Assembly (NCBI RefSeq): GCF_000308415.1
Contig: NZ_BAFS01000041.1
Location: forward strand, 1 to 64,000
Length of the DNA stretch: 64,000 nt
DNA from: Nocardia asiatica NBRC 100129
GTDB lineage: Bacteria > Actinomycetota > Actinomycetes > Mycobacteriales > Mycobacteriaceae
Direction of reading: 5' to 3'
Positions 1 through 8,177 of this stretch are shown here, in pieces. Each line of letters begins with the position of its first letter. The stretch's first letter is position 1. The position numbers and the translations under genes were made by a program. The notes beneath the pieces were generated by a model. It did not search any database, was not told the DNA's origin, and was given only the letters and a program-made list of their open reading frames with translations.

Positions 1-1
1 G

Positions 2-808
2 GAGTTCTCGGTTCCGCCGGTGCCTCCGACGCCCCCGGCCGCACCGACGGCACCGGCTCCTTCGGAGCCGCCGGTCCCGCCGCAGCACTCGCAGCAGACC
101 GTCCCGCCGGTTCCGTCCGGACCCGCGGCATTTGGCCAGCCGCCGACGCCGTACTCGCCGACGCCGCCGGGACCACTGCCGCCGTACTCGTCGACCTCGC
201 CTTCCTACCCCCCGACGCCGGAGCCGTCCGCGCCGCCGTACCAACCGACGCCACCGGGATGGCCGGGCAGTCCGGACGGCCGGGGCTATCCCGAGGGGAC
301 GATGCCGCCGGGCATGCCCGTGCCTCCGCCCGGCCTGCCGATGCCCCCACCGGCGGCGGGTAACGGCCGACGGGCCGACCATCGCGGCCCGCACGGGAAC
401 GGGCAGCGAAGCCGCGACGACGGACGAACGCTTTTCGTCCGCCCGTTCGCCGGGTTCGGTGTGCCCGCCGAGTTCGACCCGATGACCGGTTCGCTGCGCG
501 CCAACCCGTCGGAGGCGGGTCCGCCCAGCGGCGTCTACGGTGAACTCGGTGGAGTGCCTGTGGTGTTCTATCGACACGGCGGCGGGCTCACGCTGCGTGT
601 CGGTGATCGCACGGTCGACCTCGACGGCCCCGTCAGCGTCGAATGGGGCACTGTCGGACGGCGGACCACCCGGTTCGCGGTGCTCGTCGGCGGCGCCGTC
701 TTCTGCGAGCTGACCTATCGCTCGGTTCCGGCGGAGATGGACATCGGTGCGCTGGTCGGGGCCGTGGTCGCCGATCCCGTGCGGCGCACCGAGATCTTCG
801 CCGGATGA
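2..808 (+). CDS. Proline-rich protein of unknown function, left end not resolved
   Basis: The reading frame is open from the left edge of the window, so the true start may lie upstream; the first in-window start codon is a GTG at 20. The first half is very rich in Pro, Ser and Thr and looks disordered. A compact C-terminal part of about 120 residues begins near RTLFVRPFAGFGVP and ends at the stop. It has alternating hydrophobic and charged residues like a small beta-rich domain, with VYGELGGVPVVFYRHG as a clear strand pattern. There is no signal peptide or membrane segment. The next gene follows after 44 bases on the same strand. Pro-rich tails of this kind are common in proteins near ESX loci, but I do not recognise the domain and assign no function. 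Confidence 0.7.
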   Translation, partial: EFSVPPVPPTPPAAPTAPAPSEPPVPPQHSQQTVPPVPSGPAAFGQPPTPYSPTPPGPLPPYSSTSPSYPPTPEPSAPPYQPTPPGWPGSPDGRGYPEGTMPPGMPVPPPGLPMPPPAAGNGRRADHRGPHGNGQRSRDDGRTLFVRPFAGFGVPAEFDPMTGSLRANPSEAGPPSGVYGELGGVPVVFYRHGGGLTLRVGDRTVDLDGPVSVEWGTVGRRTTRFAVLVGGAVFCELTYRSVPAEMDIGALVGAVVADPVRRTEIFAG

Positions 809-852
809 TCGCAGCCGACGATGCGAACAGGTGACCATCAACGCGAGGAGGA

Positions 853-1140
853 ATGATGCGTATCGACCATCCGACCGACGACGAACTGCAGGAGAATTTC
901 GACGAGATGCTCCGCTCCGTGCTGACCGGCGGCGGCATCCGCACCGAGACCGGCCTTGACATGAAGACCGAGGACGCGCTGTGGGCGATCGCCCGCGCGT
1001 ATCCCGACGTGCCGGACGCGCTGGTGGACGCGGCGCGTGCGGCCATCGCCGGGCAGCTCGACGGCTCCAATGCCCGCGAGCGCAAGGAGGCGCTGGCCCG
1101 CAAGATCGCGGAACTCGACCGCCGCCGGTCGGCGCGGTGA
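853..1140 (+). CDS. Small hypothetical protein, acidic and helical
   Basis: This 95-residue protein has two tandem ATG codons at 853 and 856, with a GAGGAGG-type ribosome binding site just before them. It is short, charged and predicted helical, ending in a basic ARKIAELDRRRSAR tail. It has no signal peptide, no membrane segment and no recognisable catalytic motif. It sits in a plus-strand run between a Pro-rich protein and a DUF6301-like protein, so it is probably co-transcribed with them. The function is unknown; a small adaptor or chaperone partner for its neighbours is only a guess from context. Confidence 0.7.
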   Translation: MMRIDHPTDDELQENFDEMLRSVLTGGGIRTETGLDMKTEDALWAIARAYPDVPDALVDAARAAIAGQLDGSNARERKEALARKIAELDRRRSAR

Positions 1141-1180
1141 GCGCCCGGCGGTCCTCGATGTCACGGCCTAGGGTGGGCGC

Positions 1181-1672
1181 ATGACGGAATGGCGCGCGTT
1201 GACCGACAGTGAAATCGTCGCTTTGGCGACCGGCCTGCGCTCGCTCGACGGGTCCCTGCCGATGGACGCGCTTCCCCGGCTGGCCGAGGAATTCGGCTGG
1301 AAGGTGCTGACGGCTCATTCGGACCGGGCGCTGCTGGATGTCGGTTTCGGGATGGGCAGCGGCAAGATCCACGGGCGCGAGGACTTGATCGTGGAGCTCG
1401 AGGTGCGGGTAACGGATTTCGCCCCGGACGACGCGGAGGGCCGGGCCCGCTCGCGGGACGCCTTCGCCGCGATGGTCGCCGCGTTGACCGGCGCTCTCGG
1501 TGCGCCGACCGCGCGGATTCCCGGCGCCACCGCAGAAGTGCGCTGGGCGGGGGCGGAAGCGACTCTGGTGCTGGAGGATCTGGGCCGCTCGGTGCAGCTG
1601 TCGCTGGTGGCCAACCAATGGCTCGCACTGCATGATCAGGCCATCGAGCTGGGGGAGCAGGAGCAGAGTTGA
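1181..1672 (+). CDS. DUF6301-like protein
   Basis: The product has 163 residues and no signal peptide. It starts MTEWRALTDSEIVALA and then shows an alternating pattern typical of a small alpha/beta fold, with a glycine-rich GFGMGSGKIHGRE stretch near residue 55 and a conserved-looking LVLEDLGRSVQLSL segment near 130. The general pattern agrees with what I remember of the DUF6301 family, which is frequent in Nocardia; I could not search to confirm it. Its TGA stop overlaps the TTG start of the next gene by four bases, so the two are translationally coupled. This suggests that the pair acts together, possibly as chaperone-like or immunity-like proteins. No enzymatic motif is visible. Confidence 0.7.
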   Translation: MTEWRALTDSEIVALATGLRSLDGSLPMDALPRLAEEFGWKVLTAHSDRALLDVGFGMGSGKIHGREDLIVELEVRVTDFAPDDAEGRARSRDAFAAMVAALTGALGAPTARIPGATAEVRWAGAEATLVLEDLGRSVQLSLVANQWLALHDQAIELGEQEQS

Positions 1673-2109
1673 CCGGGTGGGAAGACATCGCCGCCGGACT
1701 GGCGGCGGAACTGGCCGCGCTGAGTGCCGGTTCCATCGTCAAGCTGGTCGAGTCCGAGACGGGACCGCGGCGGCGATACGCGCAATTCCTGCAGCTCGAC
1801 GACGTTCTCTCGGCCGAATTGGTGGATGACGGATGGCTCGACCCCGCATTGCGGGCCGGTACCGCGGGCCGCGCGGTGATCGCGGCCGCGGGCTGGCGGG
1901 AACGCGACGCGACGCACGGCAACTGGTGGGCCGAGCTGCCCTGGCCGAGTTCCTCGGCCGGGTACCGGCGGCTGGCCGACATGGTCGTCACCGGGTTGCG
2001 CGACGGGTTCGGCATCGCCGCACCCACCGCCCTGGCCTACACCGCGTGGAACGAGCGCTCGGCTGATCAGCTGGAGCTGCCGCTGCTCGGCCTGCGGCAG
2101 GAGCCGTGA
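1669..2109 (+). CDS. TY-Chap-like (YbjN/T3SS-chaperone-like) protein
   Basis: This 146-residue protein begins at a TTG that overlaps the preceding stop, with a GGGGGAGCAGGAG ribosome binding site upstream. The central signature NWWAELPWPSSSAGYRRLA followed by DMVVTGLRDGFGI is one I associate with the actinobacterial TY-Chap domain, a proposed peptide-binding chaperone fold related to YbjN and type III secretion chaperones. Family membership is from memory and the chaperone role is inferred. No signal or membrane segment is present. Translational coupling to the DUF6301-like gene and closeness to an ESX locus fit a role in handling a polypeptide partner, perhaps a toxin or secreted substrate. 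Confidence 0.7.
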   Translation: MTGWEDIAAGLAAELAALSAGSIVKLVESETGPRRRYAQFLQLDDVLSAELVDDGWLDPALRAGTAGRAVIAAAGWRERDATHGNWWAELPWPSSSAGYRRLADMVVTGLRDGFGIAAPTALAYTAWNERSADQLELPLLGLRQEP

Positions 2110-2218
2110 CGCCGGCCGCGCGCGAACCTGCGCTGTGCCAGGATGAACGGCGAACAGAGCACAGGCATCGTGGTGTGCGCACCGGTTCCGATGCGGTAGA
2201 CGAGGGGATTTCCGCGAC

Positions 2219-3850
2219 GTGACCAGACCAGGCGGCGAGGCGTTCGGTGACCTGCCCCGGGACGCCGCGGGCGACGGCGATGCCGAGACCGCCGTGACGG
2301 CCTCCGCCGACGAGGCGCGCGTGGAAGCGACCGCCTCCGATCCGGTCGGCGAGCCCGCGCAGGACGCCGGGTCCGGCGAGGAGGAGCCCGATGTCGGCTT
2401 CACCTTGTCCGAAGCGGCGCCGGTGCAGGACGTCGCCGAACGAGCGAAGGCGCTCATGCACCAGGTCGCCCGCGAACTCGGCGCCGCCGCCCCGCCTGGA
2501 TGGCAGCGCGTCGACGCGGTGTTCGCGTTGACGGTGGCGGCGGAGGTGGCGCTGGCCGCGTACTCCGACGATCAGGAGCGCGTCGTACGGGTGAATCCCG
2601 ATCCCGGGATCGTGGCGTTGGTCCGAGAGCATCGGCAGTTGGCGGCCGGTTTCGGCGACGGACCGTGGTGGCGTCTGCTTCTGACGCTGACCAGCGCGGG
2701 CCGGATCGAGGTCGACTACGACTACGGTGACGAGCCGTTCCCGGACGATCAGCTGTTCCCGCCCGAGGTCTACCTCGCGGATCTGGCTGCGTTTCCCCGT
2801 GATTCGCTGCCTGTGTGGTTGGGCGCCTACGTCGGTCACGGTGATCGGCAGGCGCGGCCGCCGGCGGTGGCGGCGAGGCAAGCGCGGGCAGATCGAGAGG
2901 CGGGCGTGAGTGCGGTGCGCGCCACCGACGATCTGCCCTCGTTCCCGCTGCTGGCCGCGCGGTGGGCGGTGTTGGCCGCGGCGTTCGTCGCTGCCGGATC
3001 ACCATGGGGTCCCCGTTTGCTGCCCTCGCTGAGCTGGTTCGAGGGTGCCAGGCGCAGCGGTTGCTCGCTGTACGCGCTGCCCGGCGGGCGGGCGGTGCTC
3101 TCCGGCGGGGTGTGGAATGCCCCTGAACTCGCGGCGGCCTACAACGGCGGAGCCCGGTTGCCCGATCTGTACGCGGGTGCGCCGGAGTGGGTGGCCGGTC
3201 AGGTGTTGAACCACCGCGCCGCAAGCGGTTTGCTGTCGTTCTGCTACTGGTGGGAGAACGGTCGCTGGTACCGCGGTGAGTCACCCGGCCCGGACCGGTT
3301 CGTCGAAGCGGTGCCCGGCGTGTGGACCTCCGACAGCGTCGTGGACATCGTCAGCGGCCTGCTCGGCGACGACTCGACCGCGCAGCGGCGTGCCGCCGTG
3401 GGCGCCCTGGTGTCCGCGGCCGAGGCGGGGGTCGTCACGCGCGAGACCCTCGCGAGCGTCTTCGGCGCGGACGACCGATTCGACGTCGACGGTGCCTTCT
3501 TCCAGCTCACCATGGCCGGGGTGACCATGACCGCCCCGGAGCCGATGGCGCAGGAGGAAGCGATCGCGCGAGTCGCGCACTTCATCCGGGACAGCGGCGT
3601 GGACACGGCGAACTACGCACCGGAGGAATTGCGCGCCGACCGGATCAACGTCGGCTGGATGGTGTACGTCCCGGTCGAACCGGGCGAGATAGCGATCGGT
3701 CGGGCGATCTTCTACATCGCCGACGACGGTGTGCTGGAGCGTTCTTCGTCCTCGGTGGCGCCGTCGGCCTACATCGCCGCGTTCGAACGGCGGTTCCAGG
3801 ACCGCCACGGTCCGGTGGGTGCGCTCGGATCGTACGACGAAAAGCGCTGA
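2219..3850 (+). CDS. Two-part protein with an immunity-like (YezG/DUF600-like) region
   Basis: This 543-residue cytoplasmic protein starts at GTG 2219 with GAGGGG about 11 bases upstream. An acidic disordered lead of about 75 residues is followed by a region (about 80-210) with WWRLLLTLTSAGRIEVDYDY, GDEPFPDDQLFPPEVYLADL and FPRDSLPVWL, a layout that recalls the YezG/DUF600 immunity family. The middle has another tryptophan-rich module around SFCYWWENGRWYRGE. The end, after residue 440, contains NVGWMVYVPVEPGEIAIGRA with a strand pattern like other small immunity folds. This suggests several immunity-type modules in one polypeptide, but the assignment is inferential. It is the last gene of the plus-strand run before a 574-base gap and the first ESX substrate gene. 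Confidence 0.65.
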   Translation: MTRPGGEAFGDLPRDAAGDGDAETAVTASADEARVEATASDPVGEPAQDAGSGEEEPDVGFTLSEAAPVQDVAERAKALMHQVARELGAAAPPGWQRVDAVFALTVAAEVALAAYSDDQERVVRVNPDPGIVALVREHRQLAAGFGDGPWWRLLLTLTSAGRIEVDYDYGDEPFPDDQLFPPEVYLADLAAFPRDSLPVWLGAYVGHGDRQARPPAVAARQARADREAGVSAVRATDDLPSFPLLAARWAVLAAAFVAAGSPWGPRLLPSLSWFEGARRSGCSLYALPGGRAVLSGGVWNAPELAAAYNGGARLPDLYAGAPEWVAGQVLNHRAASGLLSFCYWWENGRWYRGESPGPDRFVEAVPGVWTSDSVVDIVSGLLGDDSTAQRRAAVGALVSAAEAGVVTRETLASVFGADDRFDVDGAFFQLTMAGVTMTAPEPMAQEEAIARVAHFIRDSGVDTANYAPEELRADRINVGWMVYVPVEPGEIAIGRAIFYIADDGVLERSSSSVAPSAYIAAFERRFQDRHGPVGALGSYDEKR

Positions 3851-4424
3851 GCCGCAGGCATCGTTCTCCAGGTCGCTCGAGCGCCGACTCGGCCGGGCGG
3901 AGGCGAGTGTCCTCACTCACGAACTTGCTCGGCCGGGACCGTCCGATCGAAATCCGTCCGCTGCCAACGCCGAAGGGTGAACCGGCTGGTCGGCACGGGT
4001 GGGCGGCGTCGCAGGGGCCATCAGGATTCGGGTCTGTACATGCGGAGGCAACCCGAGTTCCCATAGAATCGTTGGTGCCTCGTAAGACAATATTTGGCAT
4101 GCCTTAAGAACCGGCTGCCATATTGACGTGTGGCGCATCGCCGGTCGCGGTGCGCCAGCGATGAGGAGGGTCGTCAGCGTATGAGTTGCCGGGCGCAGAA
4201 GCGTGAACCCGTGCGCGGGGGCGAACAGGTCACTATGCCGTGGCGCGCGCATGGCCGTCGCCCACGTCGGGGGTGGATTCAGTTGTGCGGGTCGGAGGCT
4301 GTCCCTCCGGGATCGGACTTCGGCATCGTATCGCCCCGAGCCGTCGGTGCTCATGTCCAGCGCTTCCCAGCGGTGACAACAAGGAGAAGGCGCTTGCTGA
4401 CCGGGGAACCGGAAGGAGCGTGGC
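3851..4424 (+). promoter_or_regulatory. 574-base gap upstream of the first ESX genes
   Basis: No convincing gene is present; the short open frames here have poor codon structure and no good ribosome binding site. An AT-richer patch at about 4060-4125, unlike the surrounding DNA, contains a -10-like TAGAAT at 4064-4069 and several T-rich steps. It is the natural place for a promoter serving the WxG-like gene at 4425. I could not pair the -10 with a good -35, so the transcription start is not fixed. Confidence 0.35.
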
Positions 4425-6245
4425 ATGTCTGACGAACCGAATCTATGGACCGGCCTGTCCCGTGAGGCCGGGAACGGCACCTTGGAGTTGCGGCCCGGAG
4501 CGCTCGAAGGCTTGATCAACGCGGCGAACGGGGTTCGCGTTCGCGTCGCGTCGGTCAAGAGGGAGTTGTCGAAGATCGATTCGCTGCCCCCGTTCGCCGA
4601 CTTGCTGCTTTCGGCGCAGGCGCTCGCCAGTCGATTTTCGGACAAGGGAAGAGAACTCGGTCGCATTCTCGACGACCACACCACCATCCTCGACGACCTC
4701 ACCGATACTTTGTTCGCGGCGGCCAGGCACTACCAAGGCACCGAGGACGCCAGCAGAGTCGATTTCACCACGCTGGAGCGCCGGGTCGACGAGCACAGAG
4801 GAATTACCGAAAACCTCTCGGCTCGGCCGGATCCCGCTGGCTTGACCACCGCGGGGGACGGCAGCGGAAACACCTACGCGCATCCGGATTGGAACGAGGT
4901 CGGGAACCGGCGCCCGGAGGAGAATCACGGATTGCCGCCGAGCCTGGCCGAGCCGGGTGACGTGGAATTCGAGCCTCGCGGTGCGCGGGCGGACGACCCG
5001 GACAATTTCGATTATGCGCAGTACCAGACGATTATCGCGTCGATCACCGGCGGCAGTCCGTCCATGCCGATCAAGGTCGCGCAGGCCGCGTCGGACTGGC
5101 GATGGCTGGCGGGGGAACTCAAGGAAACGTTCGACATCCTCAGTAACCAGATGACGAGCAGTCGATCGAGTTGGACCAGCCCGAACAACAACGGCGGCGC
5201 CGAGCGTGCGCGTCAGGCGATGACCGCCTACAGCACGGGCACCGACCAGCTGAATGCGAACATGAAGCTGATCGGCGACAGCCTCGAATATGTGTCGGAA
5301 TGGCTGTACACCACCGGAGTGCGGCTTCAGCAGGGCGACGACTATCCACCGCAACGAAACTCGGGGGAGACCGACGCCGCCTATCAGCAGCGGAAAGAAG
5401 ACGCGGCGGTCCGGAATTACGTCCGTGCGATGGAAGAGGTCTATGTCCCGGGTGTCGAGACAACCGACCAGTTCATCGCGAAACTGCCGGACCCTATTCC
5501 GCCGACGACCGGCCAGGTGCCCGGCCCAGGTGGCCCGGGACCTGGTACCGCCAGCGCACCCGGTCCTGGCCCCGGTATGAACTCGGCCCAGCTGCAGGCG
5601 ATGCAGCAGGCACAGCAGCAGTCCGAGCAGCAGCGCAAGGCCCTGGAAGCCGCGCAGCGCCAAGCGCAAGCGGACGCCGAGCGCCGAGCTGCCCAGCAGC
5701 AACATCAGCAGCAACAGCAGGCGGCGCAGCAGGCTGCTCAGCAACAGGCCCAACAGGCGCAGCAGGTGGCGCAGCAACTCGCGCAACAGGCGCAGCAGAT
5801 CGGCCAGCAAGTGGCCAGTGCCGCGCAACAGGCCGCTCAGCAGGCTGCGCTGGCAGGACTGCCCGGCATGCCGAATCTTTCGGACGCGACGAAGAAGCTC
5901 GAGTCGGCGCTGGCGAAGGGCACCGGCGGCCCCGGTGGTTCGGCCGGAGGTCCGGGCGCACCGAAGTCGGCTGCGAGCCAGAACCTGGACAAGGCGTCGA
6001 AGTTGTTCCCCCGCGCGACGACGAATGCTGTGGCCGCCGCCACCGACGTCCGCGCGGGTCTCGCGGCGGGGCAGGGCATGATGGGAGCGCCGATGGGCGG
6101 AATGCCGATGGGCGGTCCCGGCGGCGGCGCTCAAGGCGGACAGCAGAAGGAACACAAGCGCGCCGACTACTTGGACTCCACCGAGCACTTGGAAGAGGCG
6201 CTCGGTGATGCGCCACTGGTGGCGAAACCGGTTGTCGAGCAATGA
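4425..6245 (+). CDS. Large WxG/PPE-like ESX substrate with Gln-rich region
   Basis: The 606-residue protein starts at ATG 4425 behind GGAAGGAG. Residues 1-110 form a long helical region, and a second helical module (about 215-300) carries a WxG-like turn W250-T-S and the helix SLEYVSEWLYTTGVRLQQ, reminiscent of WXG100/PPE helical hairpins. A Pro/Gly linker (about 355-385) leads to a long Gln/Ala-rich coiled-coil-like stretch (about 385-480), a Gly-rich segment, and a C-terminal tail with HKRADYLDSTEHLEEALGD and PVVEQ. There is no classical signal peptide, as expected for ESX export. The stop overlaps the start of the next gene, an EspG-type chaperone, which suggests that EspG handles this protein. 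The function after export is unknown. Confidence 0.8.
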   Translation: MSDEPNLWTGLSREAGNGTLELRPGALEGLINAANGVRVRVASVKRELSKIDSLPPFADLLLSAQALASRFSDKGRELGRILDDHTTILDDLTDTLFAAARHYQGTEDASRVDFTTLERRVDEHRGITENLSARPDPAGLTTAGDGSGNTYAHPDWNEVGNRRPEENHGLPPSLAEPGDVEFEPRGARADDPDNFDYAQYQTIIASITGGSPSMPIKVAQAASDWRWLAGELKETFDILSNQMTSSRSSWTSPNNNGGAERARQAMTAYSTGTDQLNANMKLIGDSLEYVSEWLYTTGVRLQQGDDYPPQRNSGETDAAYQQRKEDAAVRNYVRAMEEVYVPGVETTDQFIAKLPDPIPPTTGQVPGPGGPGPGTASAPGPGPGMNSAQLQAMQQAQQQSEQQRKALEAAQRQAQADAERRAAQQQHQQQQQAAQQAAQQQAQQAQQVAQQLAQQAQQIGQQVASAAQQAAQQAALAGLPGMPNLSDATKKLESALAKGTGGPGGSAGGPGAPKSAASQNLDKASKLFPRATTNAVAAATDVRAGLAAGQGMMGAPMGGMPMGGPGGGAQGGQQKEHKRADYLDSTEHLEEALGDAPLVAKPVVEQ

Positions 6246-7021
6246 GCGACACGTGGGAGTTTTCCGGTCTCGAATTCGCCGCGGCGTGGAACGCGGTGAA
6301 GGAGAGCCTGCCGGACCCGTTCGTCTACCGCAGTGGCACGACGTATTACGACGATGCGTGCCGAGAGAAGTACGAGGCATGGCAGCGGATTCGGACGCGC
6401 TGGGGCCATGAGCTGGAGGAGCTGATGGCCGTGCTCGCGGTTCCGGATATCCGGCTGGTGATTCGTGGGATCGACGGCCGGGATGCGCGGAATGCGAAGG
6501 GCTCGATCAGATTGCTCGCCAGCCGCAAGGGCAACCGTGCCTTCCTGGTGACCCAGAAGCCGGGTACCGAGGAGCGGACCGGGGGATTCACGGTGGTCGA
6601 ACACGACGTGTTGACGCTCGGGCACAGCGTGGCCGCCGCATTGCCCGCGGTCGATGCCGGTCAACGGTCTGCCTTCGATCTCATCGAGCACGGCGGCAAG
6701 GGCGATGGCCTGGACTATTCCTATGGTCGCTCCCTGGTGAACGACGTCGAAGACCGCGCGGCGAGTCGCAGCGAGTCCTTCGATCGGGCGCCGGCCGCCA
6801 CAGTCGGCACGATCGTGGTGGAACAGGGGCATTCGCGATTCGGCCCCCGCGGAATCACCCGCTCGCATCTGGCCTGGCGCGACCTGATCGACGACGGACG
6901 CTACGTGATCGTGCCGGGCAAGCCGCCGACCGTGGTCGCGGCGGATGTCAGGCGTCTGGCCGAATTGATCAATGCGCGGATAGTGGAAGTCGTCCAATCG
7001 ATCAAAGACGAACGAATCTGA
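6242..7021 (+). CDS. espG: EspG-family ESX secretion chaperone
   Basis: The 259-residue cytoplasmic protein begins MSDTWEFSGLEFAAAW and ends with the family-like pattern SHLAWRDLIDDGRYVIVPG followed by VVAADVRRLAELIN. The GRY and the AD-x-RRLAE helix are what I use to recognise EspG. EspG proteins bind the tip of PE/PPE-type substrates in the cytosol and deliver them to the membrane ATPase EccC. ATGA overlap with the upstream WxG-like substrate gene points to that protein as the client, rather than the PE/PPE pair 3 kb downstream, which has its own EspG. The length is slightly below the usual 270-300 residues. Confidence 0.75.
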   Translation: MSDTWEFSGLEFAAAWNAVKESLPDPFVYRSGTTYYDDACREKYEAWQRIRTRWGHELEELMAVLAVPDIRLVIRGIDGRDARNAKGSIRLLASRKGNRAFLVTQKPGTEERTGGFTVVEHDVLTLGHSVAAALPAVDAGQRSAFDLIEHGGKGDGLDYSYGRSLVNDVEDRAASRSESFDRAPAATVGTIVVEQGHSRFGPRGITRSHLAWRDLIDDGRYVIVPGKPPTVVAADVRRLAELINARIVEVVQSIKDERI

Positions 7022-7077
7022 GGGGGCGGCATGCGTGAGATCCTGTTGTCGAACGTAATTTTCGGAAGGAAAGACCG

Positions 7078-7434
7078 ATGACCGCATCGCAACCGGGTGA
7101 ATCGGATGTATTTCCGACGGAATTCGTGGCTACTTCGCTGACCGGATCGATCTCGGTGCGTACCACCGAAATGGGTTTGCCATTGGGTATCGAGGTCGAC
7201 GCCGATCAGTTGCGCCGTGATCCGGAAGCGCTGGCGGCGGAGATTCTCCGGTTGTGCAAACAGTCGGCCAACCGGGCCGGCTTGGCGCGGCGAGCGCAGT
7301 TGCGGCAGTGGGGATTCAGCTCGGAGATGCTGGCCTTGACCGGATTGCCCACCGAACGGCAGGTGGCGCGACAGGAGATCATCGATGAGCAGGAGTACGA
7401 CACCGAACCGCAGAGCTGGCTGCGATCCGTCTGA
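7078..7434 (+). CDS. Small YbaB-fold-like ESX-associated protein
   Basis: The 118-residue protein has an ATG at 7078 with GGAAGGA upstream. The middle, SISVRTTEMGLPLGIEVDA followed by a helix with DPEALAAEILRLCKQSANRA, matches the strand-strand-helix logic of YbaB/EbfC-like proteins, to which mycobacterial EspL belongs. A distinct C-terminal extension ends EYDTEPQSWLRSV. It is cytoplasmic, without signal or membrane segment. Genes of this type accompany EspC/EspA-like substrates, so a chaperone or assembly role for those substrates is plausible. The exact subfamily could not be named. Confidence 0.7.
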   Translation: MTASQPGESDVFPTEFVATSLTGSISVRTTEMGLPLGIEVDADQLRRDPEALAAEILRLCKQSANRAGLARRAQLRQWGFSSEMLALTGLPTERQVARQEIIDEQEYDTEPQSWLRSV

Positions 7435-7460
7435 GCAGCAAGAGAAATCGCGAGGTTGGC

Positions 7461-7760
7461 ATGGTCGAAACAATGGACGAGCTCATCGCTCGGGTGCAGA
7501 ATCAGCTCTACCGTCTGACCGATCTCAATGACGCCATGAATGGCATCCGGGCGACCGAGACTTCGCCCGACGGCGCGGTGACGGCGGAGGTGGACGGAAA
7601 CGCCGCTCTGGTGGGTCTCAGCTTTTCCGCTGCGGTAGCAAACCTTTCGCCTGAGGAGTTCGAGAAAACGGTCGTCGACACCGCGCGAGCGGCCGCGCAT
7701 CGGGCTTTCTCGGAGCGCGGTGCGCTTATTACCGCATTCAACGAGGAGGCCACCGGGTAG
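7461..7760 (+). CDS. YbaB/EbfC-like protein (EspL-type)
   Basis: The 99-residue protein starts at ATG 7461. It opens with an amphipathic helix (ETMDELIARVQNQLYRL), followed by strands in ATETSPDGAVTAEVDGNAA and LVGLSFSAAV, then a long C-terminal helix with FEKTVVDTARAAAHRAF. This is the YbaB/EbfC arrangement. YbaB proteins are small dimeric DNA-associated proteins, while the ESX member EspL supports stability of EspA-type substrates. The EspC/EspA-like pair lies immediately downstream, so the EspL-like role is the better inference. The spacing to the previous gene is 26 bases, so they are likely co-transcribed. Confidence 0.75.
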   Translation: MVETMDELIARVQNQLYRLTDLNDAMNGIRATETSPDGAVTAEVDGNAALVGLSFSAAVANLSPEEFEKTVVDTARAAAHRAFSERGALITAFNEEATG

Positions 7761-7859
7761 ACACCGGATGTTAACCACGACGTGACCGCGAAATGCGGTC
7801 TCCGCTAGGTAGGGTTGAATACGAAACATCGGGGGATGTTTCGGGATTGGACGATGATC

Positions 7860-8177
7860 ATGAGCCACATTGAAGTAGTCCCGGATGCGCTGCGTGTGTA
7901 CGGAAGCGAATCGGCGGCCATGGCCGCCGGTGTGGGGGCGATCGCCGCGGCCGACCAAGCCGCGACGGTCGCCGCGGTGGTCCCGGTGTTCGGCCTGATC
8001 GGCCAGGAATTCCTCGTCTCGTACGCCTTCGCGCAGGCCAACCATCTTTCGTCGGTGGCGCAGCTCGCCGCCGTGCACGCGGGTACCGCGTTGACCGCGC
8101 ATCAGGCCGCCGCCACGTACGAGGGCACCGACAGCGCGTCGGGCGCGGCCATCGGAGCTATCCGAACGCAGTCATGA
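7860..8177 (+). CDS. EspC-like type VII secretion target
   Basis: The 105-residue product begins MSHIEVVPDALRVYGSES if read from ATG 7860. An in-frame ATG at 7854 and a TTG at 7815 also exist, and the ribosome binding site does not decide strongly. The pattern is that of the EspC-like type VII secretion target family: a VVPDALR start, an Ala-rich helix, FVSYAF-like aromatics in the middle and an ATYEGTDSASGAAI end. Family members are secreted through ESX without a signal peptide and are encoded next to an EspA-like partner. The gene overlaps that partner at ATGA (8174-8177). A weak hairpin at 7784-7800 (GACCGC/GCGGTC) lies in the spacer upstream. Confidence 0.75.
   Translation: MSHIEVVPDALRVYGSESAAMAAGVGAIAAADQAATVAAVVPVFGLIGQEFLVSYAFAQANHLSSVAQLAAVHAGTALTAHQAAATYEGTDSASGAAIGAIRTQS

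Noticed and set aside
4130..4432. Open frame of 100 codons in the gap before the ESX genes
   Set aside because: The composition is random and basic, there is no good ribosome binding site, and it overlaps the real start at 4425.
4443..6380. Minus-strand frame of 645 codons across the large WxG-like gene
   Set aside because: The product is Leu/Arg low complexity that mirrors the Gln/Ala repeats on the plus strand, with no ribosome binding site or family.
7784..7800. Short hairpin before the EspC-like gene as a terminator
   Set aside because: The stem has only six pairs and no T-run; it is mentioned only as a spacer feature.
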